The position numbers and the translations under genes were made by a program. Of a stretch of DNA of 64,000 bases, positions 23,854 to 35,442 are shown piece after piece. Source of the DNA: Membranipora membranacea. Its lineage: Eukaryota > Bryozoa > Gymnolaemata > Cheilostomatida > Membraniporidae. Each line of letters starts with the position of its first letter. Positions within the stretch are counted from its first letter, which is position 1. The stretch is from the NCBI GenBank assembly GCA_914767715.1, contig OU612066.1, forward strand, positions 22,170,283 through 22,234,282, given 5' to 3'. The notes under the pieces are model-generated. The model was not told where the DNA came from. It searched no databases and saw only the letters and a list, made by a program, of their open reading frames with translations.

Positions 23854-24360
23854 GTCAGTAGTATGTACAATCAAGGTGTTAGATACTCTGTCTAACTCTT
23901 TTAGGGTGTTGAACATCTAATCGCCTTGTTCAATTTTGTATCACTGCTTACTCTAATTAGGGATTAGGGAAGCAAATAATGGCATTTTATAGTCAACCAA
24001 CTGAGATCTCAATTATGGAGAGCTATATTACCAGATTTGTAGTCACCCTTCTGTTAATATACATACACAGGTCATGCTCACAGCAGGCACTTTGCAAATA
24101 AAATTAATTGTTTGGGAGGGGCGGGGAGAAAGAGCGAATTTAAAAGAGTCTCCTCACTTCTGCGGTAACCCTCTGATGTGCTTCTTGGCTTATTATAGAT
24201 GGCAATGTGCGCCTTCACCTGAGCAAGCAAGCACACCCACATAAGGAAAGGCGGGGCCTCCCCTGATATTCTTGTTCTAGGTATCGTTATTAGCAATATT
24301 AAGTCGATCATTTCCTTATGGTTTTAGATCCACTGAGTGACACAACATCACATAGGAGAA

Positions 24361-27300
24361 ATGGCCGTCTTAGTAGCAGAAGATGCGCCACATCTGGTAA
24401 CATGTGGAAACTGCCTTGAGGAAGAGGGGTTTATCCATAACCCAATGTTTCTGCCCTGTACTCATGTATGCTGTGAGACTTGCCTGAGGAGGCAACTCAA
24501 GAAGACTGATGTGATCGAATGTAGGGTTTGTCAGTAAGTATCGAGGTTTACAGAGCATCTAATATGACAGCGTTTCTAATAACAGTATTGCAATAAGTCT
24601 CTGATTTGATCTATCAACTATTGTTGTGTAGCTCCACACAGATTCAACTTATTAGGGGTTTGGTTGGCCCCCTAGGTGTGCTCCGACCTGCCTGCAAGCA
24701 GAGAGCAACCTGGCACAGACTAAAATTTTGCCGCCTACGCTTCGGGATAAGTAATAAGACATGTGACTTTTAATTAATCGAGTCAGATGATTAACATCAT
24801 TAATCTGTAGCCAATTTAAAACATTTCCTTCACCAAACTTCCTGTTGTCCAGGAAAGGGGGCGGGGCAGTGTTGGTGGGATAGCTGACAGGATAGAATAA
24901 GTGGGATGAGTTTCGGGATTGTCTAAGTGGGATGGTTGGCTTGATGGTACTGGCCACATTGTCGGGAGATAGTAACTCCACTGTATCCTTCACTAATTCA
25001 ATTGCAACATTACTCCGCTCGATAATTGATTAAGTATGACATAAAGCGCAACATTTTTTGATTTGTAGAAACAAGTGCAAGGTGGTTATAGACAAACTTT
25101 CTTCAGCCTTAGAGGATGTGCATCCTGCTACATTCTGTGAACCATGTGAGAAAAGTGGAAAACTCAAGATGACCGCCAACACTTACTGTCTGACCTGTGA
25201 ACATAAGTACTGTGCTGCTCATCAAAAGGTATATAGTAATCAAGGACTGTAGCTGTGTGTCTGTTAGGCAGTTTGGAGAACTAATTTTGTAGTTCGAATG
25301 GCATTACCAACGATAGCTACGGAGTGTTTTATCAAGGTGTTAGAGTTAGTGTCTCTAACTCCTTGGTTTTATATATCATAATTTTTTAGGGAGCCAAGTG
25401 TAAAGGGAGAAAGAGAACTATTCTTAAGCTGTGATAAAGAATGAAGTTTGAATATTTTTGTCATTACAGCTTCACATTGAGCTAAACTGGCATCACGAGA
25501 CTCAGAGTATAGAGGAGTACATGAGATCAACCTCAACAGTAGATCAGCAGAAGTTCTGTGAGACTCATAAAGATCAAGTAATCATTTTTGGATGTTCTAA
25601 GTGTTGGAAGGTTTACTGTGTGTACTGCGTGTCTACTGTAACTGCAAATTGTGAAAGTGGTGAGATATATGTAATTCCGCATCAACATATTATTATTGTA
25701 TATATAGCAACAGATTGGATAACGGTTTTAGTATCTAAACACATTAAAAACAACTCAAATTGTGCGCTCTTCTAATCTGAGAGGACAACTCTCTTGGTTA
25801 CACAAAGAAAAGTCCTAGATTTTCGCTGAGATTGCTTAAAACACAAATTTCTGACTCTATTCACCTTAATCATAACTGTGTGCCAAAAATAACTGGTGGA
25901 AAAGGGGTTTCGGCCTATTAAGCTAGTTAATATATTTTTCCCAATTTCCAAATTTGACACCACAAGGAGTTTGCTGAGTCCATTCTGAGAGTTTGTGAGA
26001 AAAATACCCGAGGCTCGATGTCATGGGAATAACTCATATGAGATGCATACAGAGAGTTGGAAATGGTAAAATTCTAGGATTTTCCTTATCATAATTATTA
26101 GGTATTATTGAACTGTTGAAATTGAGATAAATCTGATCTGATATGTGTTTTTTTTGACAGCAACTGCGTTATCCTGAGCGCGCGAGTAAATAAATCTTTT
26201 TGCCTTGCATTTATATCACATCATATTTATGGGTAGATGGATGTGTAAGGAGCGGGTCACTGATACAAGACGGCCGGTATCTGATCCCTGGCATAAAAGT
26301 TGGTGTCAGGAAGGGCATTCGTATGATGACCAAAGACACAGGCTATCATAACCATTGACAGGTGTTTTTTAGCTATTCAGATTACAATCTAAAAGGGAGG
26401 TCATTATTTTACAACTCAAACATTTTTCTCTGTCTTTCTAGCAGGATCTTCCCACAAGCTTTTACCTCTCAAAGAGCTGACAGCTGAGGTGAAGAAAGCA
26501 TTTGAGCCGAAACAAGCAGAAGCTGAGGAGTTGTTTGATAAATGGTCAGCTGTGATGAAGGAGGCGGCGATCACTCTGTCTAACTGGGATACAAAAACTG
26601 AGGAAGGAGTCGGACTTATTGATGATACAGAGGAGAAACAGGTATTGTTATCACAATCATAATGAATAAATGAAAAAGATTTTGTTGATACCTTATCGAT
26701 AGGTATTGGAAGAGAATACAAAATGTTATAACACTGAATCTTGATGAAATACAACTCTGCGTGAGATAGATAGGTTTGACCAGGTCGAAATTGACCGTGA
26801 AAAGAGGTCATCTTTCACTTATTTCCTACCAAATAGATACAAGCTATCAGAGAGAAATATGGAAAGTTGAAGGAGGAGTATATCACAAACAGAAGCAGCA
26901 CTAAAGATAAGCTAACAGAATATATAGAGAAGGATGCTGGACTAAAACTCACTGAGTTTCATGAACAGATTAAAATTTTCCGGTCTGATCTATCTAAACA
27001 ACACTGTGTAAGTTGTTCAACCATTTTTGAGGTTGTGAGTCTTTCACTGCTTTTGTCCTATTTAGGGTAGCAAAGACGATTGAATATATCAAGTTGTCCT
27101 CTCATTGACATTGAGGGAGCAACTTCAAAATAATATTTTTATCGTTTATTTGGTCAGAGGCTTGAAAAGACAGGCTACCCAACTCAAGCTTCGTCAGTTG
27201 TTGCAATATCAGTTTCACATGAAATTAATGCGTTTATAGTAGTAGATCACCATATAAGTCAGTAAAAGCTTTCTGAAACCAAAACTCCACCCATTTGTAA

Positions 27301-28913
27301 AGTTTATTGTGAAAATTCCAAAAGAAAAAACTCTGGGTACCAGTCTTCAACGAAAACATTTCTTAATTTCCTAATTAACTTAATTATAGTAGCTATTAAT
27401 TAACATACACATCGAATTGCCTTCTTATTTTACAGGTTGATTTGCTGCGAACAAAGAAGATATTAGAGACTAAACTGGATGATATGGCTGTTGACGAATT
27501 CAAAGGTCTAGTGGTGGAAAATCAACTGAATATCCAGACCAATGGTATATATGTTTTTCCTGCTGCTTCAATCGTCATCTCGCCATCTTGCCACCCTCCA
27601 CGTTATAATGCTATGAAAATTTGCGTGCAAACCTGCAAAGTGATTAATTGATGCAAATAAGTTTGAAGTGGAAATGTTGGGCTCTGCATGAGGAGCCACT
27701 AACTGAGGAACAAACCTGATAATGCGAAGGATGGCATTAATCCTAGTGAACGATTTGTTTTAAGTGTCTTGTTCATTTTTAATCCGCGTAAAAACAAAAA
27801 AATAATTTGTTATATTTCAGAATCTGACACCACAGAGATAAACGCTGCTCTGGTTCCGACAGACGACTTCTTGATCGGTGATGACCTCATGAGAAATAGG
27901 AGACCTCCGACCTCAATGAGGCTGGTGAAGCAGCGGGCGGCAAATCACTATTGCTACACATCTTGTAGTTATGAAGGTGTGACTTATGTAGGTCTCTACA
28001 GCGGCTCAATCAGCAGAATAGATGAAGCTGGTAACAAGACAACAGACTTCATCAAACTCCCCACTCACATCATCATCACCATAAGAGCTCATAAGGATCG
28101 ACTCTACATTCTCATGTACGGACAACCTTACAAGTTCTATGTGTATGATCTAAATGGTCAACAGATCACATCCTGGGATCACACTGACCGCAGTGGTAAT
28201 AATTCCGGCAACAAACTGTGCATTGTGAACAATCAGATCTTTGCTGCTGATGCCACCAATAAGAGAATCACTAACTATAATCTCAACGGGAAAGTGATGA
28301 GACAGATTCCATGTCCTACAATCCCGACCAAAACCTTCATATCCATGTGTTCAGCAGGAGAAGACTCTGTCATCATCACCACTTACTCACCTGCTCAGGT
28401 ATTCAAGTTCAACATGAGCACAGAGACAGTACTCTGGACAACAAGCCTCACAGCAGGACCATTCTCTGTAGCCAGCAGTAATGATGTAGTACTGGTCAGT
28501 GGAGAAGGACACTGGGGCAGTAAGAGAGGTGTATGGATAGAAGTTCTAAATACAGCGACTGGTAAGAACTTTACTCGTTAAATTATATTATATACATGTA
28601 GGTCCTCCATACAACAATAGAGTACTACAAAGTCCTGGTTAAATTAGTTAGGGATTAGGGGATTAGTACCCTCATCAAAGCAACCAAACCACACGTTAAA
28701 TGTACGGATTTTGTTACCTTGTTCTGTGCGGTCTAATGTATACGTATACTTTCTTATCCTCTATTGCAAATTTCAGGTGAACACATAACAGAATTTAACG
28801 ATCAAGAAGGAGTACAGACTCAAGTGCTTGATTTATGGACAGAGAATAACAGACTGCTGGTGCCCAGCTTCCAGCAGAGCTCTGTGCTGTGTTATGAACT
28901 TCTATATGTTTAA
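24361..28913 (+). CDS. TRIM copy C: RING-B-box-B-box-coiled-coil-propeller protein, 625 aa
   Basis: Eight coding exons: 24361-24533, 25069-25228, 25470-25659, 26445-26641, 26837-27007, 27436-27544, 27821-28561, 28777-28913. The sum is 1878 nt, one codon more than B because the propeller has an extra Ile (HIIITIR). RING, both B-boxes and coiled coil differ from B at only about eight residues. The propeller exon differs at about three dozen, clustered around residues 374-379, 393, 415-417, 455-462 and 562-565. All zinc ligands are present. Exon 4 has two in-frame acceptors three bases apart (CTAGCAG), as in B. A polyadenylation signal is at 29006. A RING-type ubiquitin ligase with a binding propeller is the likely role; substrate unknown. 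Confidence 0.9.
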
Positions 28914-29005
28914 TGTTTAGCTTTCAGTAACTTTATATAGGCAGTGAACTTATATATAAATTATGATTTACACAAAACTGATGCCAACTTAATGATTACA
29001 TTTCT

Positions 29006-29011
29006 AATAAA
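29006..29011 (+). terminator. AATAAA polyadenylation signal, TRIM C
   Basis: AATAAA lies 93 nt after the TRIM C stop codon, in the same place as in TRIM B. Confidence 0.5.
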
Positions 29012-29737
29012 CAAAATTTAGTTTTAGATATTTTAATGTTGAGGTCAACCTTATCATCATAAAGCTCACCACTATCAAGGCCGATAAACTTCATACTTTA
29101 TAGAGTTCAAACCAAGTTAAATCATTAATTGTCATAAAACATCATTGACAGTTGATGGCGTTGTTCACAAAAGTGCTAGCTAACATTCCGCAGCCTATTT
29201 ATTACATTCCCTTTACAGTAATTTCCATCTCTCTCAATTTGAAATTGTCCGTTCCTGCAAAAATTTGTTTTATGTATTTACATTTATGTAATTTATGTAA
29301 AAACATTTATTATTTACGCCTGTAATAAACAGGACCCAAATTCTGACCTTAGCGGTTAGTCTCAGCAGGGAGAGAGGAAATCAATTTGTACTGGACTGAG
29401 CCCTTATTGATAGCTTCTAACATATTTAATTTCCACCATAAGTAAGCTGATTACTCCATGATTTATTTCCAGTTCACAGAAATACAGATTTGACTCTATT
29501 TAGTTTCCAGCTGCAAAAATCCAGGTCTTCTGATAGGATGGTACGGCAATTGTAACTAGCAGTAGGCAATAGCCGGACATACATCGAAGTCATCAAGCCA
29601 TTTTGCATCCAGCTTGAACATACATGTTAAGGCTTTCCGATGAGTCAACCTATAAAGGCCAGCGCTACAGACAGGATGGAGAACATCATTACAGTTAAAA
29701 TAAGCATAACTGTATTTCTAGCAAAATACGCATTATA

Positions 29738-30122
29738 ATAACAACATTGCAACTTTGAGAACAGGATGTTTCACAGAGAAGAATGCTTATAGATAACATT
29801 GATGCCCCAATTATGTCGACAAGAAAACCAGTGGTTTGAAAACAGCTTGAAGAGATTCCTTTTTCTTGTTATCCAGTGAATAGACAAGTCTGCTGGCATT
29901 CTTTGCTGGACATTGTCGATGCCATTTATTTTCATCAGATACCTCATCATAACTCCGAGCTCAGAGACACAGACGGTCCTCATATTAAATATTTTCATGG
30001 AAAGAATCATTCAGTGGATTTTTTCCCCATTTTTTGCAGTGTCAGTAGGCAAAGCCTATCTTTTGAGGCGGCTGGTAAGCCTGATCGCTCAGTGTTAGAT
30101 CGTCTCAAGCATCTCATGCCTT
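29738..30122 (+). pseudogene. decayed counterpart of the small gene Q (unit 2)
   Basis: The sequence from AACAACATTGCAACTTTGAG follows the start of the unit 3 exon at 52146 but has TTG where unit 3 has ATG, and internal deletions. It is less eroded than the unit 1 copy, which has lost this segment. No usable frame remains. Confidence 0.4.
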
Positions 30123-30216
30123 AGTTGAAGGCGGAGTCATTCACTTGGTCAATAAACTCCATCAATACAAAAATAAATGCTGTTCTGAATGGCCACTGAA
30201 AACTGTTGCTTTCGAT

Positions 30217-30345
30217 GGGTGTTCTGAGACATGTGGTAGGTGCTGTACGGGGACATGACATACAGCACTCAAGGCCTATAAAATATTGTTATTGGTGCTG
30301 TAAGGCATGCACCCTACAGCACCTGCCACATACCTCAGAACACCC
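30217..30345. repeat. foldback repeat, unit 2 copy
   Basis: This is the counterpart of 11300-11428, with the same inverted arms (GGGTGTTCTGAGACATGTGG and its near-complement). Confidence 0.65.
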
Positions 30346-30668
30346 GACTGTTGGATTGGACTACGTACCTAAAGTATGTCTTAGCAAACACTGTGGTCTG
30401 CACCAACAAACCATCTACTATGATCATTTCATTAAACTGGGTACTGCCGATACTCACCTGGAATTTCTCTCTGTAATGCCCGAAGGGTGGTATAGTCTCA
30501 AACATCTAACTAACGCTCTCTCAAATGGTCTCAGGCAAGAGATCAATAAATTCCTTCACTAATATTGAGAGTTGTCCCCCCATTGATATTTTTGAGACAC
30601 TGACCCTCATACAGGGAATGTCTGATCGGCCATTTTGGATCATGCAGACAACAGCCATTCCATTTCAT

Positions 30669-31400
30669 ACTTGCCAACCTGTACGCATAAAGCGTTTGTA
30701 AACGCTTATTTGACACTAATTGAGTTTTAAACGCAAAACGCTAGTTGTACTCATTTATGGTTTTCCAAACGCCTGTTCATCTAATTAGGCAATCAAAAAC
30801 GCATCTTTTATCTTTAGTGTTTACTTGGTTGTCATTGTTAAATAATAGTCTAAAAATCTGGTATTGGCTGCAGAAAACCATGATGTTGATTTACAGTTGA
30901 CTTTTTACCTGTCCAAGTTATGCATGAGCCAAATTGCAACTTTTCTTCAATGAGACACAACATAACTAGTAATCCATTGTAGAATATGGTGGTTCTGCCA
31001 ACTTCAACTTTTCTTTAATCAGAGTAACAAAGTTGTCTACCCCCTTGTTGGGGTGAGATAACTCAGATCTCCTGCCCCAGTGTTTCAAGGGCAAACCAGG
31101 GAGGATGGGCAAACAGGGTTTCAAATAGCCTGTCTTGTCCAGACAGGCTAGGTTACAAACAACTTCTCATTTATTGTTAGCAGATTGCACCTTACAACGG
31201 AAAAAGACTAATGTTGAGTGATCTGCACTCCTACACTACTAAGGACTACTTACTGTGATAATAGCAATTTTCGCGCGTAGCGCGAAAAATTTTTTGGGGC
31301 GTTTTCTGGTCATTTGAGGCACCCTGGAGTTTTGTACTCATTTTTAAGCATTTTGCAAATTTTTGTACTCATTTTGGAAAAATTAGGTTGGCAAGTCTGC
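30669..31400. mobile_element. hAT-like DNA element, about 730 bp, unit 2 only
   Basis: Ends are ACTTGCCAACC and GGTTGGCAAGTCTGC, an inverted pair with the left end a few bases short. Flanks are CATTTCAT and AATTTCAT, an 8-bp duplication with one mismatch; unit 1 has the single target CATTTCAT near 11735. An 8-bp duplication is usual for hAT elements. I see no transposase frame. A short palindrome (TTTTCGCGCGTAGCGCGAAA) is inside near 31270. Confidence 0.65.
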
Positions 31401-32087
31401 AATTTCATCTTCCCAACTTTCTTTGATAATGTTTTCTTGTTTCAAACAAATCTCTATAAGTTTTATCCACTGAATTAAATTCAATATGGTTTTATCAAAA
31501 ATCAAAAAAAGTGAGAAAAAGCTGCAACCAATTAACTTAACTTTTTTGCTACAACCCTTGGTACTCAACTCTTCTTTGAGAGTTGACTGGAGAACTATTA
31601 TCCATTCCATGCACCTCTGGAGTTTTCCCTGCTGGGGGTGATTCATGGATACGATAGGTAGGTATCTGGAGTAACAAGCATGTTTACATTGCAAAAACAT
31701 GTAATGCTTGTAACTCTAGATGCCTGTGTTTTGAGGAATTAGTTTATCATGGACTTCGGTTGGCAAAGTATATGTGTATGTTACTTTAGAATAGATGAAA
31801 ATGAGGAGGTGATTTATTTTCCAAATATATAATTTATACCTCAGCTTAGTAGTGCCCTCTAACTCCTTGCCTAGGCTAAGTACACTAGACTTAGTTTTTA
31901 GTTGGTTAGGTAGGCCTAAAAAATAAACTAAATGTTGTGAGTGGTTAGTGTTCTGCAAAATAATTCTATAAACTGTGATCCATTTAACGATTTTATTGCT
32001 TCTCTTGGCCTCGTTCATTATGATCATTAGACATCTCTCATCTCTCATCCAATTAATCTCACTCAGAGCGCTTTGGCTCCTTTATAT

Positions 32088-33556
32088 TGTTGTGAACGAG
32101 TTTAGATGAATGTGGTTACGCGTAATGTGAATCCTAGTAGAGATTGTGAGTATGATGAATTTTATGTATTACATTTGCTAGTTGCCTTCTCGTTGTAACT
32201 GGCCCCGTATACGATAGGAGAAGTGGCTTTCAACACAGCAGATCAGATTGACAATTAACACTTGCTGGAATCTAACTGTTCCTTTATTAATCGTCGGATT
32301 TGAGTAAACTATGATGCTGCGTGTAAAAACTGTAAATAATGACAATAGTTGATAATAATGGATAATGTGTTATGCAATTAATTGTGAGGTACATCAAATG
32401 CTGAGTATAATAAGTATAAAGGTCTGAACATCAAATATGATAAAGGATTAATATCTGTCGGCGGAGATGAAGACAAACCTCTGTAGTCTCCTGTATACGT
32501 TGTCAGTAGTATTCTTTGGTAGCTTGTTTGATATGACAAACGGATAGATAAAATGACAGCGATCTGTGTCAAGTGAGCACTGTTTAGTAAACTGAATTCT
32601 AGATGAGTAAGTCAGTGCTTTTTATATGGTGGTTGTTGTTACTGTACCAGGATTATTGAATCATCAAAAATAATAGAAAAGGTAAAAATAGGGCTTGATA
32701 GTGTCACAATGTTTGGAAAATGATTCACGCTGGACAACGAGACCCAAAAACAAGGATAACATAACCGGACACACGGAGGCAGCCACCACACTGCAACAGC
32801 TGTGGTCACACAAAGGATTGCAAATCACCCAGAGATGTGAGGACAGTAATGAATCAACATGTTTTGCAATTGGGAATCAAAACACTAAAATAAAGCTGTT
32901 TCGCTGTTTTGTGGTAAATGTAAATAAAAGGTGAATAATCATGTAAGGGAACAGATACTTGTTTACACTCGTGTACAAGAGAAGACAACTACAAAGCATC
33001 ACAAATATGTTCAACAGCATGAATGAGAAGCCCTAGTTCATACATGAATGAACATGGATGATTAGGGAGAGTGAGTGAGGTATTAATAGCAAGTAAAGAG
33101 TTTAGCTCGGGGACTCTTGATCCACCGAGAGAGCTGAGCACAACAAAAATATTAATTGGAGCTGAAATATGTGGCAGCAGGACCCAGATATCTAGCCACA
33201 TATTCAGTATTAGATAGTATTATAAAACCACCAGAAAATAACAACAAAAACAGCAACAAACAACAACAAACAACAACAACATGATTACGTGATTGTGCTT
33301 GCGAGTTAATATCTTGTTCTGTTTATATTTGTATATGTTTTCTATCATGACGTTGTCTCTCACCCATGTTTTTGTCTATCTCTAGGTTCGATGTCACCGT
33401 AACAGGACAGGTCGATCAGGATTAAATTACTTTGATGGTTGTCGATTCAGAGGTAGAATAGTGTAATTCGGTGAGTTGTATATTTATATGAATTGAGCAT
33501 CTGCCATTAACTAGTTGTTAGTGTACACCCCAAAGTGCACCATTTCAAGTGTATCA
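32088..33556. mobile_element. 1.47-kb insertion, possible solo LTR, unit 2 only
   Basis: Unit 1 reads straight through CTTTATATAGATGCAG near 13131; unit 2 has 1469 extra bases there. The insert starts TGTTGTGAAC and ends GTGTATCA, with ATAT on both sides. TG...CA ends and a 4-bp duplication suit a solo LTR, but no internal retroelement sequence is present to prove it. A CAA-rich run lies at 33238-33282. Small open frames inside look like chance. Confidence 0.5.
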
Positions 33557-35442
33557 ATATAGATGCAGTCGTGTATGAACAATTGTTTAAATTATCAGTA
33601 GCAAGGAAGAAAACCAGTTTGTCTACGACATGAGAAATTAGTCAATTATGCTTTGATTCAAAGATCAATAGCTGGCTACTGCCAAGAGAAAAAAAAAAAA
33701 AAAATATACACAGCACAGCTTCAGATGTTATGAAGTAGAGTCAGTGATAAGTGCTTATAATCAGTTAGGCAAAGCAGCTAGAATCATTAGAAAAGTTTAT
33801 GGATGCAATGTTTATATGAATGTTTGGCAGTTTTGGTGTTGATATTGCCCTTAATAGCACCGTGTCTGGTATTGTGAGACTCGGCAAATTAAAGCTAGAA
33901 CCGATCTTGGTCTATAGCGGCAATACCAGAAAGCATACGAAAGTAAATTTTTTGGTCTGCATTAACACGTCTTTGTGCAAGGGTGTCCCAATTAAATTGT
34001 GTCATGAGCTCAGTAATATGGTCTCGTTTTCTCTTACAGTGTGTCCACCTGAAGGCCTTTCTATTTATACCTTCTATGATATAGATGTTTTTTAATTTAA
34101 ATGGAGACCAGGTGTGGGTCGCAAATTCTAGTATAGGGCGACAGACTGTTTTATAAGCTATGGCTCTGGTTTCACTTTTAGCCTTTTCTAGACAGCGCAT
34201 CAGCATGGGTAATGATTTATTAGCTTTTGAGCACATGTTTATTATATGTTGATGAATGACAGTTTATTGTCAATCGTGACACCAAGGTATAGTACTTTGT
34301 CAACACATTGTAAGGGGTCATTATTCATGCTGTATTGTGACACCAGAGGATTTACAGTGGAGCGTTGAATTGTCATATGCTCAAATTTTTTTATATTGAA
34401 CTTCATCTGGGAACTGTCTGCCCAAGTTATAAGATGGTCTTGGTCATTCTGAAATAAACTAGAATCAGCAGCTGTTGTGATTGGTTTGTACAACAAGGAA
34501 TCATCTGCATATAGTTTGAGCATGCTGTTGGCTACCGCAGAGTACATATCATTTATGTACACATTAAATAACAATGGTCCTAATACACTGCCTTGGGGCA
34601 CTCCTGAGGTCACATGTCTGGTGGCCGATTTGACATTATTGACACAAACTGAGAGTTTTGACAGTTTCATCAGCTATTCCGATATTCAGCAGTTTAACCA
34701 GTAGTTTTTGGTGAGACACAACGTCAAAGGCCTTTGAAAAGTCCAAGACAGCGAGACCAACCGGTATCATTTCGTCAAAAAAATCTATAAATTCGCTCAC
34801 AGTATTCAACAACTGAGTATCGCAGCCATGATTTGTCCTGAAACCATGTTGATGTGGGTAAAAAAGGTCATTTGATTCTAGGAAACAGTTAATATTATTT
34901 GAAATGATATGCTCAAAGATTTTCGATATTATAGAAGTGAGTGATATTGGCTTGAAATTCAGCGGGTCTGTACGACTTCCTTTCTTGAAGATCGGTATTA
35001 TGTTGGCTGTTTTCCAGTCTTGTGGTGTCTGGGAAGTATCGTAGATATACTGAAAAACCTTTGTCAGGGGCTCATATATGTACTGAGCTAGATATTTTAG
35101 AAGTGCAGGGGAAAGCTCATCCGGGCCAGCACCTTTTCGTGGATCGAGTTTGGTGAGCTGTGTTAGGACTCCCCGAGGATCGAACTGTATAGGAGATGAT
35201 TTAGTTCGAGGGGGGGGGGCATGCAGGGAGGGATATTACCATCATCAATAGAAAACACAGAAGCAAAGGAGTCCGCAAAAGATTCAGCTATAGCAGTATT
35301 GTTGTTAGGGGGGATGTTGTCTAGTTGGCGTACAGTATTTGAGCTGCCCTTTTTACTTGCTATGAACCGATAAAGAGGTTTTTAATCACCCTGCTCTAAG
35401 GTATTGCATATGTGTTGGTTTATATAATTATTATAGTCCCGG

